Below are positions 27,836-38,104 of a stretch of 64,000 nucleotides of DNA, piece after piece. Below the pieces are notes generated by a model. That model was not told the DNA's origin. It did not search any database and saw only the letters and a program-made list of their open reading frames with translations. Both the position numbers and the translations under genes were made by a program. The number at the start of each line of letters is the position of its first letter. Positions within the stretch are counted from its first letter, which is position 1. The stretch comes from Croceibacterium xixiisoli (GTDB lineage: Bacteria > Pseudomonadota > Alphaproteobacteria > Sphingomonadales > Sphingomonadaceae), in NCBI RefSeq assembly GCF_009827305.1, contig NZ_WTYJ01000002.1, forward strand, positions 372,001-436,000. Reading direction: 5' to 3'.

Positions 27836-28903
27836 TCATTCCTCTTCGGCCACCGGCTTGGGCCAGACGAAACCCTTGCCCCAATCCAGCAGAATATCGG
27901 TGATCTTCGGCGCCCCGTCGATCCGTTCCACGCGGTGGATCGTATCGCCGAAGGTTTTGAACACCGCCACCACCAGCGCGCCACCGCCCGGATGGGGCAC
28001 GGTGAAATTGATCCGGTGGCGGGATGCATCATGGTCGGATGGCCAGCCGAGCGAGGACGGCAGCCAGTAATCATCCTCACGCGCCCAATAGCGGTGGTAG
28101 ATTTCCACCTTCCGTTCGATCAGCCCGCCCATTTGCGGGTTGCCGCCATCATGCTTGCCCGCGTGATATTCGGCGTCGATCGGCAGCATTTCCGCATCCT
28201 GCGCTCTCACCAGTTCGCCGGCTTGTTCCAGCAGCGCCGGATCGGCGGGCGTCTGCGCAGCCGCCGTGCCGGCGCGGATCGCCAGGAAAATCGACGTCGA
28301 ACCATTGGTGATGCAGCGATAGACGCCATCGGCCCCGCCAACCTGTGCTGCCAGCGCCAGCAGCGGCATCAGCGTGTCGAAGGTGACGGTCTGCACCGGG
28401 GTGGTCAGCGCCGGGTGCCTGGCCAGTGACGGATCGCTGCCCTCGTCGGCCAGCGCCCGCAGGGCAGCGGCATCGCGGATCATCTCGGGATGGACCGAGG
28501 AATTCGCCCAACCCCACATGAAGCTGCGGTCGCGCGGGTCGAAGCTGCCGATGATGGTGGCGGGAAGGGACAGATCGGGCCGGTCGGGAAAATGCAGCGT
28601 CAGCAGGCCGGTGGTCTGATCGACCGAGAAATTCTCCTCCAACCCGATACCATGATCGCGCGCCAGGGCGATGTTCTGCTGCACCAGCCAGGCCGATGCG
28701 GCATCCAGCCGGGGGGCGAGTGCGCCAACCGGTGCAAGCGCAGGGTTGGTCGCAGGGGGTGGGGTGTCGGTCGATGTCTGACCGGCGGGGGACAGCGTTT
28801 GCTGCACGCGGGTCACGCGGCCCTGCTCGTCGCGTTCCACCTCGGCATCGGCGGGCGCCGCGCTTTGATCACCGGCCATCAGCCTGCGCAGCCAATCCAG
28901 CAT
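27836..28903 (-). CDS. uncharacterised protein, DUF6882-like
   Basis: 355 residues, no signal peptide or membrane segment. The region of about residues 65-230 has repeated short strands and a tryptophan-rich FMWGWANSSVHPEM segment, which resembles DUF6882 domains as I recall them. The C-terminal third contains IYHRYWAREDDYWLPSS and HRINFTVPHPGGGALVVAVF. A soluble cytoplasmic protein of unknown function. The N-terminal 55 residues are Pro/Thr-rich. It is divergent from the catalase-like gene. Confidence 0.75.
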   Translation of the reverse strand: MLDWLRRLMAGDQSAAPADAEVERDEQGRVTRVQQTLSPAGQTSTDTPPPATNPALAPVGALAPRLDAASAWLVQQNIALARDHGIGLEENFSVDQTTGLLTLHFPDRPDLSLPATIIGSFDPRDRSFMWGWANSSVHPEMIRDAAALRALADEGSDPSLARHPALTTPVQTVTFDTLMPLLALAAQVGGADGVYRCITNGSTSIFLAIRAGTAAAQTPADPALLEQAGELVRAQDAEMLPIDAEYHAGKHDGGNPQMGGLIERKVEIYHRYWAREDDYWLPSSLGWPSDHDASRHRINFTVPHPGGGALVVAVFKTFGDTIHRVERIDGAPKITDILLDWGKGFVWPKPVAEEE

Positions 28904-29133
28904 TCCTCACCTCGCTATCCGTTTCTCCTGATCGTCAGACTATGCGGCGATTTCCGCGTGGTCACGGCAGGGGGAACAGGCAAGGGGCGCGATTGCGGCG
29001 GGCCGTTGCCTGAAGCGGCCAGGCAGAGCCGTCATGGGCGGGGCAGGCGACCGCGCCGCCCAGCCAGAGCAAGGAACCGCGCCCCGGCGTTGGCGGTTGT
29101 CTGGGCAAACCCCAATTCACGAAAGGCCATGCC

Positions 29134-30210
29134 ATGTCGCTCCCGCCCCCGATCCGTTTCGACCCCGCGCTGGAACAGCCCACCGAAGAGGAAGCAAGCG
29201 TGGTGGCCGATCTGAACGAAAGTTTCGACGAGATCATGGAAACCACCTACCGCGATTGCGGCCATGCCCTGCGCGCGGTCCATGCCAAATCGCATGGTGT
29301 GCTTCAGGGGACCTTCGTGGTGGACAGTGATCTGCCGCCCGAACTCGCGCAGGGTGCTTTTGCCCGCCCCGGTGAACATGCCGCCTATGTCCGGCTTTCC
29401 ACCAATGCGGGCGATATTCTGGACGATACCATTGCCCTGCCGCGTGGCCTTGCCATGAAGATCTGCGATGTGCCGGGGGAAAGGCTGCCGGACGCAGAGG
29501 GCGAAGCGCAGGATTTCGTGATGGTCAACAGCCCGGCCTTTGCCGCACCCGATGCGCAGTCTTTCGGCAAGGATCTCAAGCTGCTGGCAAAGACGACTGA
29601 CCGCGTCGAAGGGCTGAAGAAGGTTGCGGCCGGCATGGCGCGTGCGGGTAATGCTGTGCTGGAAGCGGTGGGCGCTGATCCTTCGTCTTCGCTCACCATG
29701 CTGGGCGGAATGCCCAATGTCGAACCATTGGGCGAAACCTATTATTCGGCGGTCCCGTTCCGCTATGGCGATCACGTCGCCAAATTCATGCTGCGCCCTG
29801 CAGCTGAATGGATGGAGCAATTGTCAGGCGAAACCATCGATCCGGTGGGGCGTGAGAACGCCATCCGCGAAGATGTTCGCGCGGAAATGCAGCGCGGGGA
29901 TGCGGAATGGGAATTCTGCGTCCAGCTGCTGCGTGATCCCGAACGCCAGCCGGTGGAAGATGCCTCGGTCGAATGGCCGCGGCATATTTCCCCCTATCAG
30001 CGGGTAGGCCTGCTGCGCGTTCCGGCGCAGGACAGCTGGGATCAGGCGCAGGTGCAGGCCATCAATGAAGAAATGCGCTTCAGCCCCTGGACCGGACTGG
30101 AAGCACACCGGCCGCTCGGCCAGGTCAACCGCGCCCGGCGGGACACCTATCGCCATAGCGCCGACTTTCGGGCGCGGATGAACCTGTGCCCGATGCACGA
30201 GCCGGGCTGA
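29134..30210 (+). CDS. catalase-like heme protein
   Basis: 358 residues, shorter than monofunctional catalases (about 480 or more). The distal-side segment HALRAVHAKSHGVLQGTFVV carries a candidate distal His. LARGLAMKICD-like motifs appear as ALPRGLAMKICDVPGERL, and FVMVNSPAF is a conserved catalase-fold block. The C-terminal RRDTYRHSADFRARMN is typical of this branch. The usual proximal heme Tyr (R-x-x-x-Y) is not clearly placed. Such proteins may be peroxidases acting on organic peroxides. GAAAGG lies eight bases before ATG 29134. Confidence 0.85.
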   Translation: MSLPPPIRFDPALEQPTEEEASVVADLNESFDEIMETTYRDCGHALRAVHAKSHGVLQGTFVVDSDLPPELAQGAFARPGEHAAYVRLSTNAGDILDDTIALPRGLAMKICDVPGERLPDAEGEAQDFVMVNSPAFAAPDAQSFGKDLKLLAKTTDRVEGLKKVAAGMARAGNAVLEAVGADPSSSLTMLGGMPNVEPLGETYYSAVPFRYGDHVAKFMLRPAAEWMEQLSGETIDPVGRENAIREDVRAEMQRGDAEWEFCVQLLRDPERQPVEDASVEWPRHISPYQRVGLLRVPAQDSWDQAQVQAINEEMRFSPWTGLEAHRPLGQVNRARRDTYRHSADFRARMNLCPMHEPG

Positions 30211-30228
30211 AGGAGCGACGGGGCTGGT

Positions 30229-30987
30229 TCAGTCCGCCGCACTCCCGTCTGCGGCCGAATCCATCGTCAAAACCGTCAGCAATGATATCCCGGCGTCTCC
30301 GTCCTCCTCGCAATCCACTCGCAGGATGGCCGTCGCGGCTGTGCCGCTTCGGTCATCGATGCGCCGGGCGCTGATGGGCCTGCATGCGTGCGTCCGGCCT
30401 GACAGCAGGTCAGCGGTACCGATCGGCGCGATACGACTGTAATCGCCCAGCACGCCCGCCGTGGTCTGCAGCGTGGCATCCATCTGTTGCAGGATCGCCG
30501 CCATCGGGGCACGGGCAGTGCGTCCATCGGCAAAGGTCAGCACCATCACGCCATCGACATCGGCTGCCGTACCCGTGTTCCAGCCCTCGGCCGGTGGATC
30601 GCCATCGCCGATCAGCGGCATTCCCCCAGCGGCGGTGAGCAGGGCGAAGGGATCGACGGCGTTGGCTAGCGGAACAGCCCGGGCGATCCGCCGGTCGCCC
30701 ATCGGATCGATATCGAAATCCGCCTCTGATCGCATGCGATAGACCGGATATTGCTGCTCCCTGCCGGTCGCCCGGTCGATGACGATCAGGATGGTGTCGC
30801 GCTGTTCGGCATAATATTGGCCGAGATTGTCCTGCGTCGTTCGCAGCACCATCACCTGGTTGGGCGTACTGCCAAACAACACATCGCGCACGGTCAGCAT
30901 GTCGGGTGGCGTCGCTGCTGCAGGATGGGCCAACGCGCCCCCCAACAGCACTGTCAGCCCAAATCCCGCGCCTGACAAAACCCGCAT
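30229..30987 (-). CDS. exported protein of unknown function
   Basis: 252 residues from ATG 30987 with GGAGG at optimal spacing. A signal peptide (MRVLSGAGFGLTVLLGGALA, cleavage near AAA) targets it to the periplasm. The mature part has VLRTTQDNLGQYYAEQRDTI, a DRATGREQQYPVYRM block and two cysteines (HACRPI, RVDCEE) that could form a disulfide. No family recognised. It converges on the catalase-like gene, 18 bases apart. Confidence 0.75.
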   Translation of the reverse strand: MRVLSGAGFGLTVLLGGALAHPAAATPPDMLTVRDVLFGSTPNQVMVLRTTQDNLGQYYAEQRDTILIVIDRATGREQQYPVYRMRSEADFDIDPMGDRRIARAVPLANAVDPFALLTAAGGMPLIGDGDPPAEGWNTGTAADVDGVMVLTFADGRTARAPMAAILQQMDATLQTTAGVLGDYSRIAPIGTADLLSGRTHACRPISARRIDDRSGTAATAILRVDCEEDGDAGISLLTVLTMDSAADGSAAD

Positions 30988-32632
<1,645 letters not shown>

Positions 32633-32649
32633 CAATTGCGCAATGGAAT

Positions 32650-32674
32650 GCGGGAAGGGCAGCGTCCTTCCCGC
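32650..32674 (+). terminator. hairpin after gdhA
   Basis: GCGGGAAGG pairs with CCTTCCCGC (9 bp, seven-base loop), 17 bases after the gdhA stop. The following bases are only modestly T-rich. Confidence 0.6.
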
Positions 32675-32852
32675 GTTCTGGACGATCCGGAAGCTTCGCC
32701 GATCCCGCCTCTCGCGCTCATCGCGCCTCTGCACCTTATTCCGTCTGGCCCGAGCCCGTCGAAGGCCAGCCACCAGCCCTCAGCACGCACCACCCGATTC
32801 AACCCGCAGCCGCCTCAGGCCAGTCATTCCTCCCGCAACGGGGGGACAGCCA

Positions 32853-33191
32853 TTGCCAGCACACACCACCAGGCACGATTTCAGCTGCTGGGAGAGCTGG
32901 CCCGAACGTCTGGACGTTTTTCGAGACTCCCCTGATCAGGACCTGCTGGCCTGCCTGCACAGCCTGATCCACGACGCCGCCTCACGCCATCCGCCCGATC
33001 ACACGGTCATGCAGGCCGCACAGGGCGCCCATGATTGCCTGGCCGATGACGGCACGCGCGACCTCACGGAACTCGATGCCATTTTCTGTGAAGCCGCAGC
33101 CGAGGAAACCTTCAGAAAATGGCAGGCACGTGGTGCCGCTATGGGCCGCCGAGAGGCCCAGCGCCGCGAATACGCTAATGGCTGCGCATAA
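32853..33191 (+). CDS. small hypothetical protein (TTG start inferred)
   Basis: 112 residues if it starts at TTG 32853, where GGGGGA lies six bases upstream; earlier in-frame codons lie in low-complexity sequence overlapping gdhA in another frame. It has three cysteines (DFSCWESW, LLACLHSL, AIFCEAA), two HxxH-like spots and a basic end (GRREAQRREYANGCA). Mostly helical in appearance, no signal peptide. No family recognised. A hairpin at 33208-33232 follows the stop. Confidence 0.45.
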   Translation: MPAHTTRHDFSCWESWPERLDVFRDSPDQDLLACLHSLIHDAASRHPPDHTVMQAAQGAHDCLADDGTRDLTELDAIFCEAAAEETFRKWQARGAAMGRREAQRREYANGCA

Positions 33192-33207
33192 CCATGTTAC
33201 CAAACCA

Positions 33208-33232
33208 CAGGGCCGCCCAATGGGCGGCCCTG
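33208..33232. terminator. strong hairpin, probable bidirectional terminator
   Basis: CAGGGCCGCCC and GGGCGGCCCTG make an 11-bp perfect stem with a three-base AAT loop, 16 bases after the stop of the 112-residue gene and 40 bases from the end of the convergent small gene. Confidence 0.65.
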
Positions 33233-33272
33233 ATCCGGTTTCATGACCGGATATCAGCTCTGCTGTGGCAAG

Positions 33273-33428
33273 TCACTGATTGCGGTGCTTGCTTTCGTCA
33301 GGTTGTCGACTCGTGCCGCGTTCTTCCTGCTGTTGCTGGCCGCTGCGATCACGCCCTTCGCCGGCTTGATCGGGCCGCCTGCCTTGCTGGTTTTGCTGAC
33401 GGTCGTGCTGGTCGTTGGGGTTAGCCAT
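33273..33428 (-). CDS. 51-residue Gln/Arg-rich hydrophilic protein
   Basis: Starts at ATG 33428 with an excellent AAAGGAGA seven bases upstream. The sequence begins MANPNDQHDRQQNQQ, continues with GRRPDQAGEGRDRSGQ and ends in a charged Glu/Arg/Asp tail. It is probably disordered. Similar short MANPNDQ-type proteins are recalled from sphingomonads. Function unknown. The ribosome binding site is the main support for it being real. Confidence 0.6.
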   Translation of the reverse strand: MANPNDQHDRQQNQQGRRPDQAGEGRDRSGQQQQEERGTSRQPDESKHRNQ

Positions 33429-33577
33429 GAAGGCTCTCCTTTCTGTCCATGCCGCATGCTTGCGACATACCCTCAACCAGCAAATCCAGCATGTTATCCC
33501 GTATACTTCGGTCAATCGGATCAGCCGTGGCCTCTATGCGACAGACTTTATCGGGTTCCGCCGTGGATCGGTTCAGC

Positions 33578-33865
33578 TCAGCTCAGCTTGTCGAGCGAGA
33601 TCGAAAGCGCCGCCGCAAGCACCATGATCGTGCCGGCTGCCACTTCCACCCGACCCGATTCGATCCGGTCGATCTGTTCGGACTGCACGCCCGATGCGCT
33701 CGCCAGATCCTCCCGGCTCATGCCGCGATGCTCGCGATAGACGCGCAAGGGGCTCTCACCCGATATGATCCGCCGGATGCAGCTGGCGGGCAGGGTCTGA
33801 TCTTCGGCTGCAGCTTTCGCAGCGCGCTGGCGCAACCCTGGAAGGGATCGAAATGGGGACGTCAT
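33578..33865 (-). CDS. XRE-family helix-turn-helix regulator
   Basis: 95 residues from ATG 33865 (AGAGG seven bases upstream). The C-terminal half is an XRE HTH: SPLRVYREHRGMSREDLASA, then GVQSEQIDRIESGRVEVAAG, with the turn glycine and the recognition helix visible. The N-terminal 35 residues are basic and lack a known domain. No toxin gene is beside it, so an antitoxin role is not supported. Target unknown. Confidence 0.78.
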   Translation of the reverse strand: MTSPFRSLPGLRQRAAKAAAEDQTLPASCIRRIISGESPLRVYREHRGMSREDLASASGVQSEQIDRIESGRVEVAAGTIMVLAAALSISLDKLS

Positions 33866-34060
33866 AGGAATACCTCTCATCAGCCGCTTTGCGCGATCTG
33901 TTTCCCCCGACCAGCCGAGCTTACACACTTATACTGATATTGACGAGGTCAAAATTCTGCCATGCGGCGGGTGGAGCGGCAAACCGGCCCAGCCGCCATC
34001 GCGGATCAATCGGCCACAGGGTGACCCCCATGGGCATCCGAGGCAAAAACCGGCTCCGTT

Positions 34061-34471
34061 TCAGAGCTCCGAAAGGACCAGTTCGATCGCACGGCGGCCG
34101 TCGCTGGTGAGGGAAAGAATGATCCGCCGGCTATCTGCCTTGTCTTCCGCCCGCTGCAACAGCCCGCCTTGTTCCAGCCGATCGATGATGCGAATTGCGG
34201 TGGCGCCATGCTCACCTGATGCGATGACCATCTGCTTCACATAGACCACGCCCCCCTCGGCATCGGCCGCATACAGTTCAAGAAGGATATCCCAACCAGA
34301 ATCGCGAAAAAGGCCCTTGGGCATGATTTTGGCCAGGTCCCGTCTTGTCTGCAGCAGGTTCCTTGCCCGCGTGGCCAGTGTCGGGGGGTGAACCTCCGGC
34401 ACCGCCATCTGCCAATCCTGAGCAACGCTGTGCGCGCTTCTTTTTTCCAGCATGGAATGGCAACCCAACAT
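34061..34471 (-). CDS. MarR-type winged-helix regulator
   Basis: 136 residues from ATG 34471; GTG 34483 is possible and the AGGGAG upstream is close to the ATG. Winged-helix core: WDILLELYAADAEGGVVYVK, then a recognition helix region GATAIRIIDRLEQGGLLQRA and the wing DSRRIILSLTSDGRRAIE, which carries the MarR D-x-R motif. Ligand and target are unknown. The N-terminus has one Cys. Confidence 0.8.
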   Translation of the reverse strand: MLGCHSMLEKRSAHSVAQDWQMAVPEVHPPTLATRARNLLQTRRDLAKIMPKGLFRDSGWDILLELYAADAEGGVVYVKQMVIASGEHGATAIRIIDRLEQGGLLQRAEDKADSRRIILSLTSDGRRAIELVLSEL

Positions 34472-34742
34472 AATCTCCCTCACATGTTTCTAGGCAATTT
34501 GCTGATCGCAAATGCAATTGTCGAGAGGGCTGATCCGCGCTTAACAACAATCTATGGGCAAGGCAGAGCCAGGTGCGACCGGCTCTCGGGAATTTCGCAT
34601 TTGTTTCCACGGTCCGATCATTCATGGAATTCCAGCCAGACTTGGCTTGGAAATCCGGAGCCCGTGTCGTTCCATCCTGCTCCGCTATCAGGCGGGTTGA
34701 CGTACCGCGAGATTGGGGTATTGCGCCGCATCCGGTGCGCCG
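34472..34742. other. gene-free region upstream of tRNA-Val
   Basis: About 270 bp with no convincing coding sequence. It should hold the MarR gene promoter on one side and the tRNA promoter on the other. The stretch 34490-34560 is AT-richer than average. No repeat or operator recognised. Confidence 0.4.
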
Positions 34743-34818
34743 GGGCGGTTAGCTCAGTTGGTAGAGCATCTCGTTTACACCGAGAGGGTCAGCGGTTCGA
34801 GCCCGTTACCGCCCACCA
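34743..34818 (+). tRNA. tRNA-Val (anticodon TAC)
   Basis: 76 nt that fold as a full cloverleaf. Acceptor GGGCGGT/ACCGCCC (7 bp); D arm GCTC/GAGC with AGTTGGTA loop; anticodon arm TCTCG/CGAGA with loop TTTACAC giving TAC; T arm AGCGG/CCGTT (one G-U) with TTCGAGC loop. Discriminator A and an encoded CCA end it at 34818. Confidence 0.97.
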
Positions 34819-34959
34819 TTTCCACAGACATCGTTGGTGTGCGCCAGAGGCGATCCTGCGCGGGCGCGGGGTTGAGAATGGTTTTGCCGTCTCCTAGATG
34901 ATTGGCCTTCGGCATCAGCAAACGAGGGCAAGAACAATCATGCAGGGACCGTCGGGTCG

Positions 34960-35802
34960 ATGAGCGATCCTGCCGCCATGGCCCGGCAATTGCTGCGGCA
35001 ATGGCTCAATTCCCCAGATGAAGAGGTTCTACGGTCGATCGATCTGCTCGGACGGGCGGCCATTCGCGCAGCGGCCAATGCGACCGTTCGGCTGTCGCGC
35101 AGTTCGGATTCATCCGCGCCGGCAGGCGGCGTGCTGGCCGAACTGGAAGCATTTGCCGCCAGCTTCTCCGGCGATCCCGCACCGCGTCGCCGATCATGGT
35201 TCGGCGCGCGCCCGGCACCCGAACCATCTCCACCAAATCTCAACACTCTGGTCGAGCGGCTGGAACGGGAACGCGATGCCATTGCCCACCGCATGATCGT
35301 GCTGGCGGCAGACCGGGACAAATTGCAGGAAAGTCAGGCCGATCTGGATCAGGCGCTCGAACTCATCCGCAGGCTCGGCACTGTGGTAGCGGCCGGGGTG
35401 CGCGAACTCGCGCACGATCAGCCGGGACGCTCTGCCTTCCTTGATCAGACCGTGACCCCCGCACTTCTGGTCCGCGAACAGGATGTGCTGACCCAGCAGA
35501 CGGTTACCAACCAGGGCGTGCTGGCGCTGCAACTGGTGGAAGAAGGGCAGCGGGTGCTGGGGCAAAGCCTGGAACGCGCCTGCGAAACCACCATCGCCGT
35601 GCTGCGCACCGCCATCGCCACCCGTCAGGCGGTGGCCGGCCACCGCGATCTGCTGGAACAGGCCGATGCACTGGACCGCAGCGCCCAGGCGGCCCGCGAA
35701 GCGCTCGGTTCCCACCGCGACGCGGAACGCGCGCTGGCCGATGCGGTGGAACAGGTCCGCCGTGCGGTGGACGCCACGCAAAGCCGCTCCGCCGCTTTCT
35801 AG
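34960..35802 (+). CDS. TelA/KlaA-like toxic-anion-resistance protein
   Basis: 280 residues, shorter than typical TelA (about 350-400). Largely alpha-helical. The central and C-terminal region has the TelA pattern: ERERDAIAHRMIVLAADRDK, then LQESQADLDQALELIRRLGT, QTVTNQGVLALQLVEEGQRV and ACETTIAVLRTAIATRQAV. The last ninety residues are coiled-coil-like. TelA proteins accompany Ter systems and affect resistance to tellurite and some antibiotics, by an unclear route. It begins the Ter island on the plus strand, followed 39 bp later by the XpaC-like gene. Assigned by pattern and context. Confidence 0.75.
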   Translation: MSDPAAMARQLLRQWLNSPDEEVLRSIDLLGRAAIRAAANATVRLSRSSDSSAPAGGVLAELEAFAASFSGDPAPRRRSWFGARPAPEPSPPNLNTLVERLERERDAIAHRMIVLAADRDKLQESQADLDQALELIRRLGTVVAAGVRELAHDQPGRSAFLDQTVTPALLVREQDVLTQQTVTNQGVLALQLVEEGQRVLGQSLERACETTIAVLRTAIATRQAVAGHRDLLEQADALDRSAQAAREALGSHRDAERALADAVEQVRRAVDATQSRSAAF

Positions 35803-35841
35803 CGGCTGGCATCTGGCGAAACCCTCGCTTACTATGTCTGC

Positions 35842-36318
35842 GTGACAGGCTTTTTCGACCGATTTGTGCAATGGATCAACGGTGGCACTCCGCCCGCCGT
35901 GCCCGCTCCCCTGCCGGAACCTGCCCGCGCCGAACCGGCCATCAATGCGGAGGATCCGCGCCTGCCCGACACTTCGCGTCCGCTCGTGGCGCGGTTGCTG
36001 GTGCTGGTGGCGGATATTGAGGCGCGCACGCAAGATGATGCGCTGATGGTGTCGGCGCTGACAGAGGTGCGGCAATTGCGTGACCGGCATCTGCCGCTGC
36101 TCATCACCAGCTATGCCGAAATTCCGGCGTCCCACCGGGCGGAAATCTTCCGCACCACCGGGCATTCGGCCAGCTACAATCTGAACCAGGGCATCGAAAA
36201 GATGATCGCCCGGCTCGAAACCCTGTCCCGCTCTCTGGCGCAGGAAGACATAGACAGTTTTTCGGACAATCTGCGCTTCATCGATCACCGCTATGGCAGT
36301 GATGACCCCTTGCGCTGA
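35842..36318 (+). CDS. XpaC-like helical protein of the Ter island
   Basis: 158 residues from GTG 35842. After a Pro-rich stretch (residues 15-45) comes a helical region: VARLLVLVADIEARTQDDAL, then RQLRDRHLPLLITSYAEIP and a final helical pair ending LRFIDHRYGS. The order (helix, then RHLPLLITxYxxIP) resembles the C-terminal part of XpaC/5-bromo-4-chloroindolyl phosphate hydrolysis proteins, which pair with TelA in other Ter clusters. The assignment is inferred from this resemblance and the neighbour; no enzyme activity is claimed. Confidence 0.6.
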   Translation: MTGFFDRFVQWINGGTPPAVPAPLPEPARAEPAINAEDPRLPDTSRPLVARLLVLVADIEARTQDDALMVSALTEVRQLRDRHLPLLITSYAEIPASHRAEIFRTTGHSASYNLNQGIEKMIARLETLSRSLAQEDIDSFSDNLRFIDHRYGSDDPLR

Positions 36319-36325
36319 GGCGTAG

Positions 36326-36351
36326 GCGGGGGCGCCATTTCGCGCCCCCGC
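36326..36351. terminator. bidirectional terminator between converging Ter operons
   Basis: GCGGGGGCGC pairs with GCGCCCCCGC (10 bp, CATTTC loop). It lies 8 bp after the XpaC-like stop and 18 bp from the end of the AIM24 gene. Confidence 0.7.
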
Positions 36352-36369
36352 TCACCCATTTTCACCTGT

Positions 36370-37161
36370 TTATCCGAGGCGCAGGGTCGGGGTCAGCCAC
36401 ACGGTGCCGCGCCCGCGGAACACGAACACCAGCCCTTCGCCGCTGCGCATCGCATTACGCAATCCGCTGACGAGCGGGCGCAGTTCCACCTGCAGACCGG
36501 CCGAATACATCAGCATCAGATCGCCATCGACGATCAGTTCGTCCTGGCCGTTGAGCTCCACCACCTCGATTTCCTCGACCGGCACCGGCGCCTCGACGAC
36601 AAAGGCGCCGCGCCCGGTCAGCTTGGGCTGCATCAGCCCATTGCCGGAAAGCACGCCCTGCACCGAACGGTGGATGTGGGTGGACAGCTCGATATTGGCG
36701 TCGCAGGCGTAGAATGCGCCATCATCCAGGATCAGCGCATCTTCCGGCCCATCCATGGATGCCAGGATGAAATGCTGTGCCGTCGCTTCGGTCCAGACCT
36801 CGCCCTGACCCGAATAGCGGGTGGCAAAGGCGCTTTCGCCCGTTCCGGCCGATGTCATCGCCCGCTTCAGGAACCCGCCGGCGCCGGTGTTCTTCTGGAT
36901 ATCGACCTGCAGCCGGCCATGCGCATATTGCAGCGCGCCCGGTTCCAGCAAGGCGGCGCCGCCTTCCAGCACGATCCGCACCTGCCGTGCGGTCACGGCA
37001 TTGGGGGAAGGGAAGGCAAACGGGGTGGCGATGCCGCCGGGCGAGCCATCAGCCAAGGGGGAATGATGGCCCAGGGCATAGGATTTGCGCCGGAATTCAT
37101 AGAGTTCAAAACGGGTGCTGGCGCTGCCCTGTTCGTCGGTCTTTACGCGATAGTCGCTCAT
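36370..37161 (-). CDS. AIM24-family protein
   Basis: 263 residues, start ATG with GGAGG upstream. The AIM24/TRAP-like beta-helix fold is indicated by repeated short strands: VLEGGAALLEPGALQYAHGR, KRAMTSAGTGESAFATRYSG, GEVWTEATAQHFILASMDG and GLMQPKLTGRGAFVVEAP. A soluble protein. AIM24 genes are recurrent partners of TerD/TerC genes, but the molecular job is unknown. It is last in the eleven-gene minus-strand run. Confidence 0.88.
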   Translation of the reverse strand: MSDYRVKTDEQGSASTRFELYEFRRKSYALGHHSPLADGSPGGIATPFAFPSPNAVTARQVRIVLEGGAALLEPGALQYAHGRLQVDIQKNTGAGGFLKRAMTSAGTGESAFATRYSGQGEVWTEATAQHFILASMDGPEDALILDDGAFYACDANIELSTHIHRSVQGVLSGNGLMQPKLTGRGAFVVEAPVPVEEIEVVELNGQDELIVDGDLMLMYSAGLQVELRPLVSGLRNAMRSGEGLVFVFRGRGTVWLTPTLRLG

Positions 37162-37180
37162 GGCATCCTCCGTTTTCTGA

Positions 37181-38104
37181 TCACGCCCTCAGCACCAGGG
37201 CATCGGCAATTCCGAACTGGGCGGCACGTTCCAGCAGCCGTTCGGCCCAGCGGCGATGGGTTGCCGGTTCGCACATCACGCCGTCGCGGCCGAACACGGC
37301 CGGGCTGCTTTCGGCCAGCACCAGCCGCGCCTCTTCCACCTCATCCGCCTCTGCCGCCAGGGCATTCTGGATGATGGGGATCTGTGACGGATGGATCGCC
37401 GTCTTGGACATCAGCCCATGTTCGATGTCGCGCATCACCTCTTCGCGGAGCAGGGCGGTGTCGGCATAGCGTTCCAGCACCGGCGCCGTCAGGGCGAAGC
37501 CCCAGGGGGCGAAGCCGGCCACCAGTTGCGCGATCACGCTGCCCAGCGGCCCGTCATAGGCGGTGCGGTGCGGGTTGCGGCGCAGTCCCATGGCCTGCAA
37601 CAGATCATTGCCGCCCACGCGCAGGGCCAGGATGCGATCCTGCACCGCCAGCAATTGATCGCGAAAACGGCGCATTTCCTGCGGATCGCAGACCTCGCGG
37701 GTTTCCAGCGTCGGCATCAGCCGGTGCCGGTCATGCAGCGGCAGGGCCAGATAGGCGGGCAGGGTATCGGCATGCGCCTTGGGCACCACGAAACCATCGA
37801 CATGCTCGATCCCCGGCATGCAGAGGATGTGTTCCAGCATCACGGCGGAGCGCGGGCGGATGAAGATCAGCGGATCGGCCGGCGCGGCATCGCGGGCCAG
37901 AAGTTGACGAAGGAATACAGACAGATGGCTCATCGCCATCGGCAGGTCTTCTTCCCGCACCGAATCTTCCAGACACAGCACGACGGAACGCAGTCCGGCC
38001 GGCCGGCGCGGGCCCAGCACATATCCGAACAGATCGCCCCGCATGCAGGGAATATACAGCGTGGCGCCCAGCGACATGGGCGAAATCGAACCGGTAATAC
38101 TCAT
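37181..38104 (-). CDS. CitE-like (HpcH/HpaI) aldolase/lyase of the Ter biosynthetic module
   Basis: 307 residues with the HpcH/HpaI barrel. LRSVVLCLEDSVREEDLPMA supplies the metal/acidic motif. LIFIRPRSAVMLEHI carries the phosphate-binding Arg, and FVVPKAHADTLPAYL the second half of the active site. MSKTAIHPSQIPIIQNAL matches the conserved CitE IHPxQ motif. It probably performs a carbon-carbon cleavage or condensation on an unknown substrate, together with the PRTases and the HAD enzyme. Start overlaps the StiP-like stop by four bases (ATGA). Confidence 0.9.
   Translation of the reverse strand: MSITGSISPMSLGATLYIPCMRGDLFGYVLGPRRPAGLRSVVLCLEDSVREEDLPMAMSHLSVFLRQLLARDAAPADPLIFIRPRSAVMLEHILCMPGIEHVDGFVVPKAHADTLPAYLALPLHDRHRLMPTLETREVCDPQEMRRFRDQLLAVQDRILALRVGGNDLLQAMGLRRNPHRTAYDGPLGSVIAQLVAGFAPWGFALTAPVLERYADTALLREEVMRDIEHGLMSKTAIHPSQIPIIQNALAAEADEVEEARLVLAESSPAVFGRDGVMCEPATHRRWAERLLERAAQFGIADALVLRA

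Noticed and set aside
27836-28080. Autotransporter-antisense frame reaching 26854
   Set aside because: Shadow frame lacking coding character; crosses a strong bidirectional terminator.
33578-33865. XRE protein as an antitoxin
   Set aside because: No adjacent toxin-like gene; the neighbours are a disordered small protein and a MarR regulator.
34743-34818. tRNA-Val as an integration site for the Ter island
   Set aside because: No repeat of the tRNA 3' end, no integrase and no composition change was found in the window by eye.
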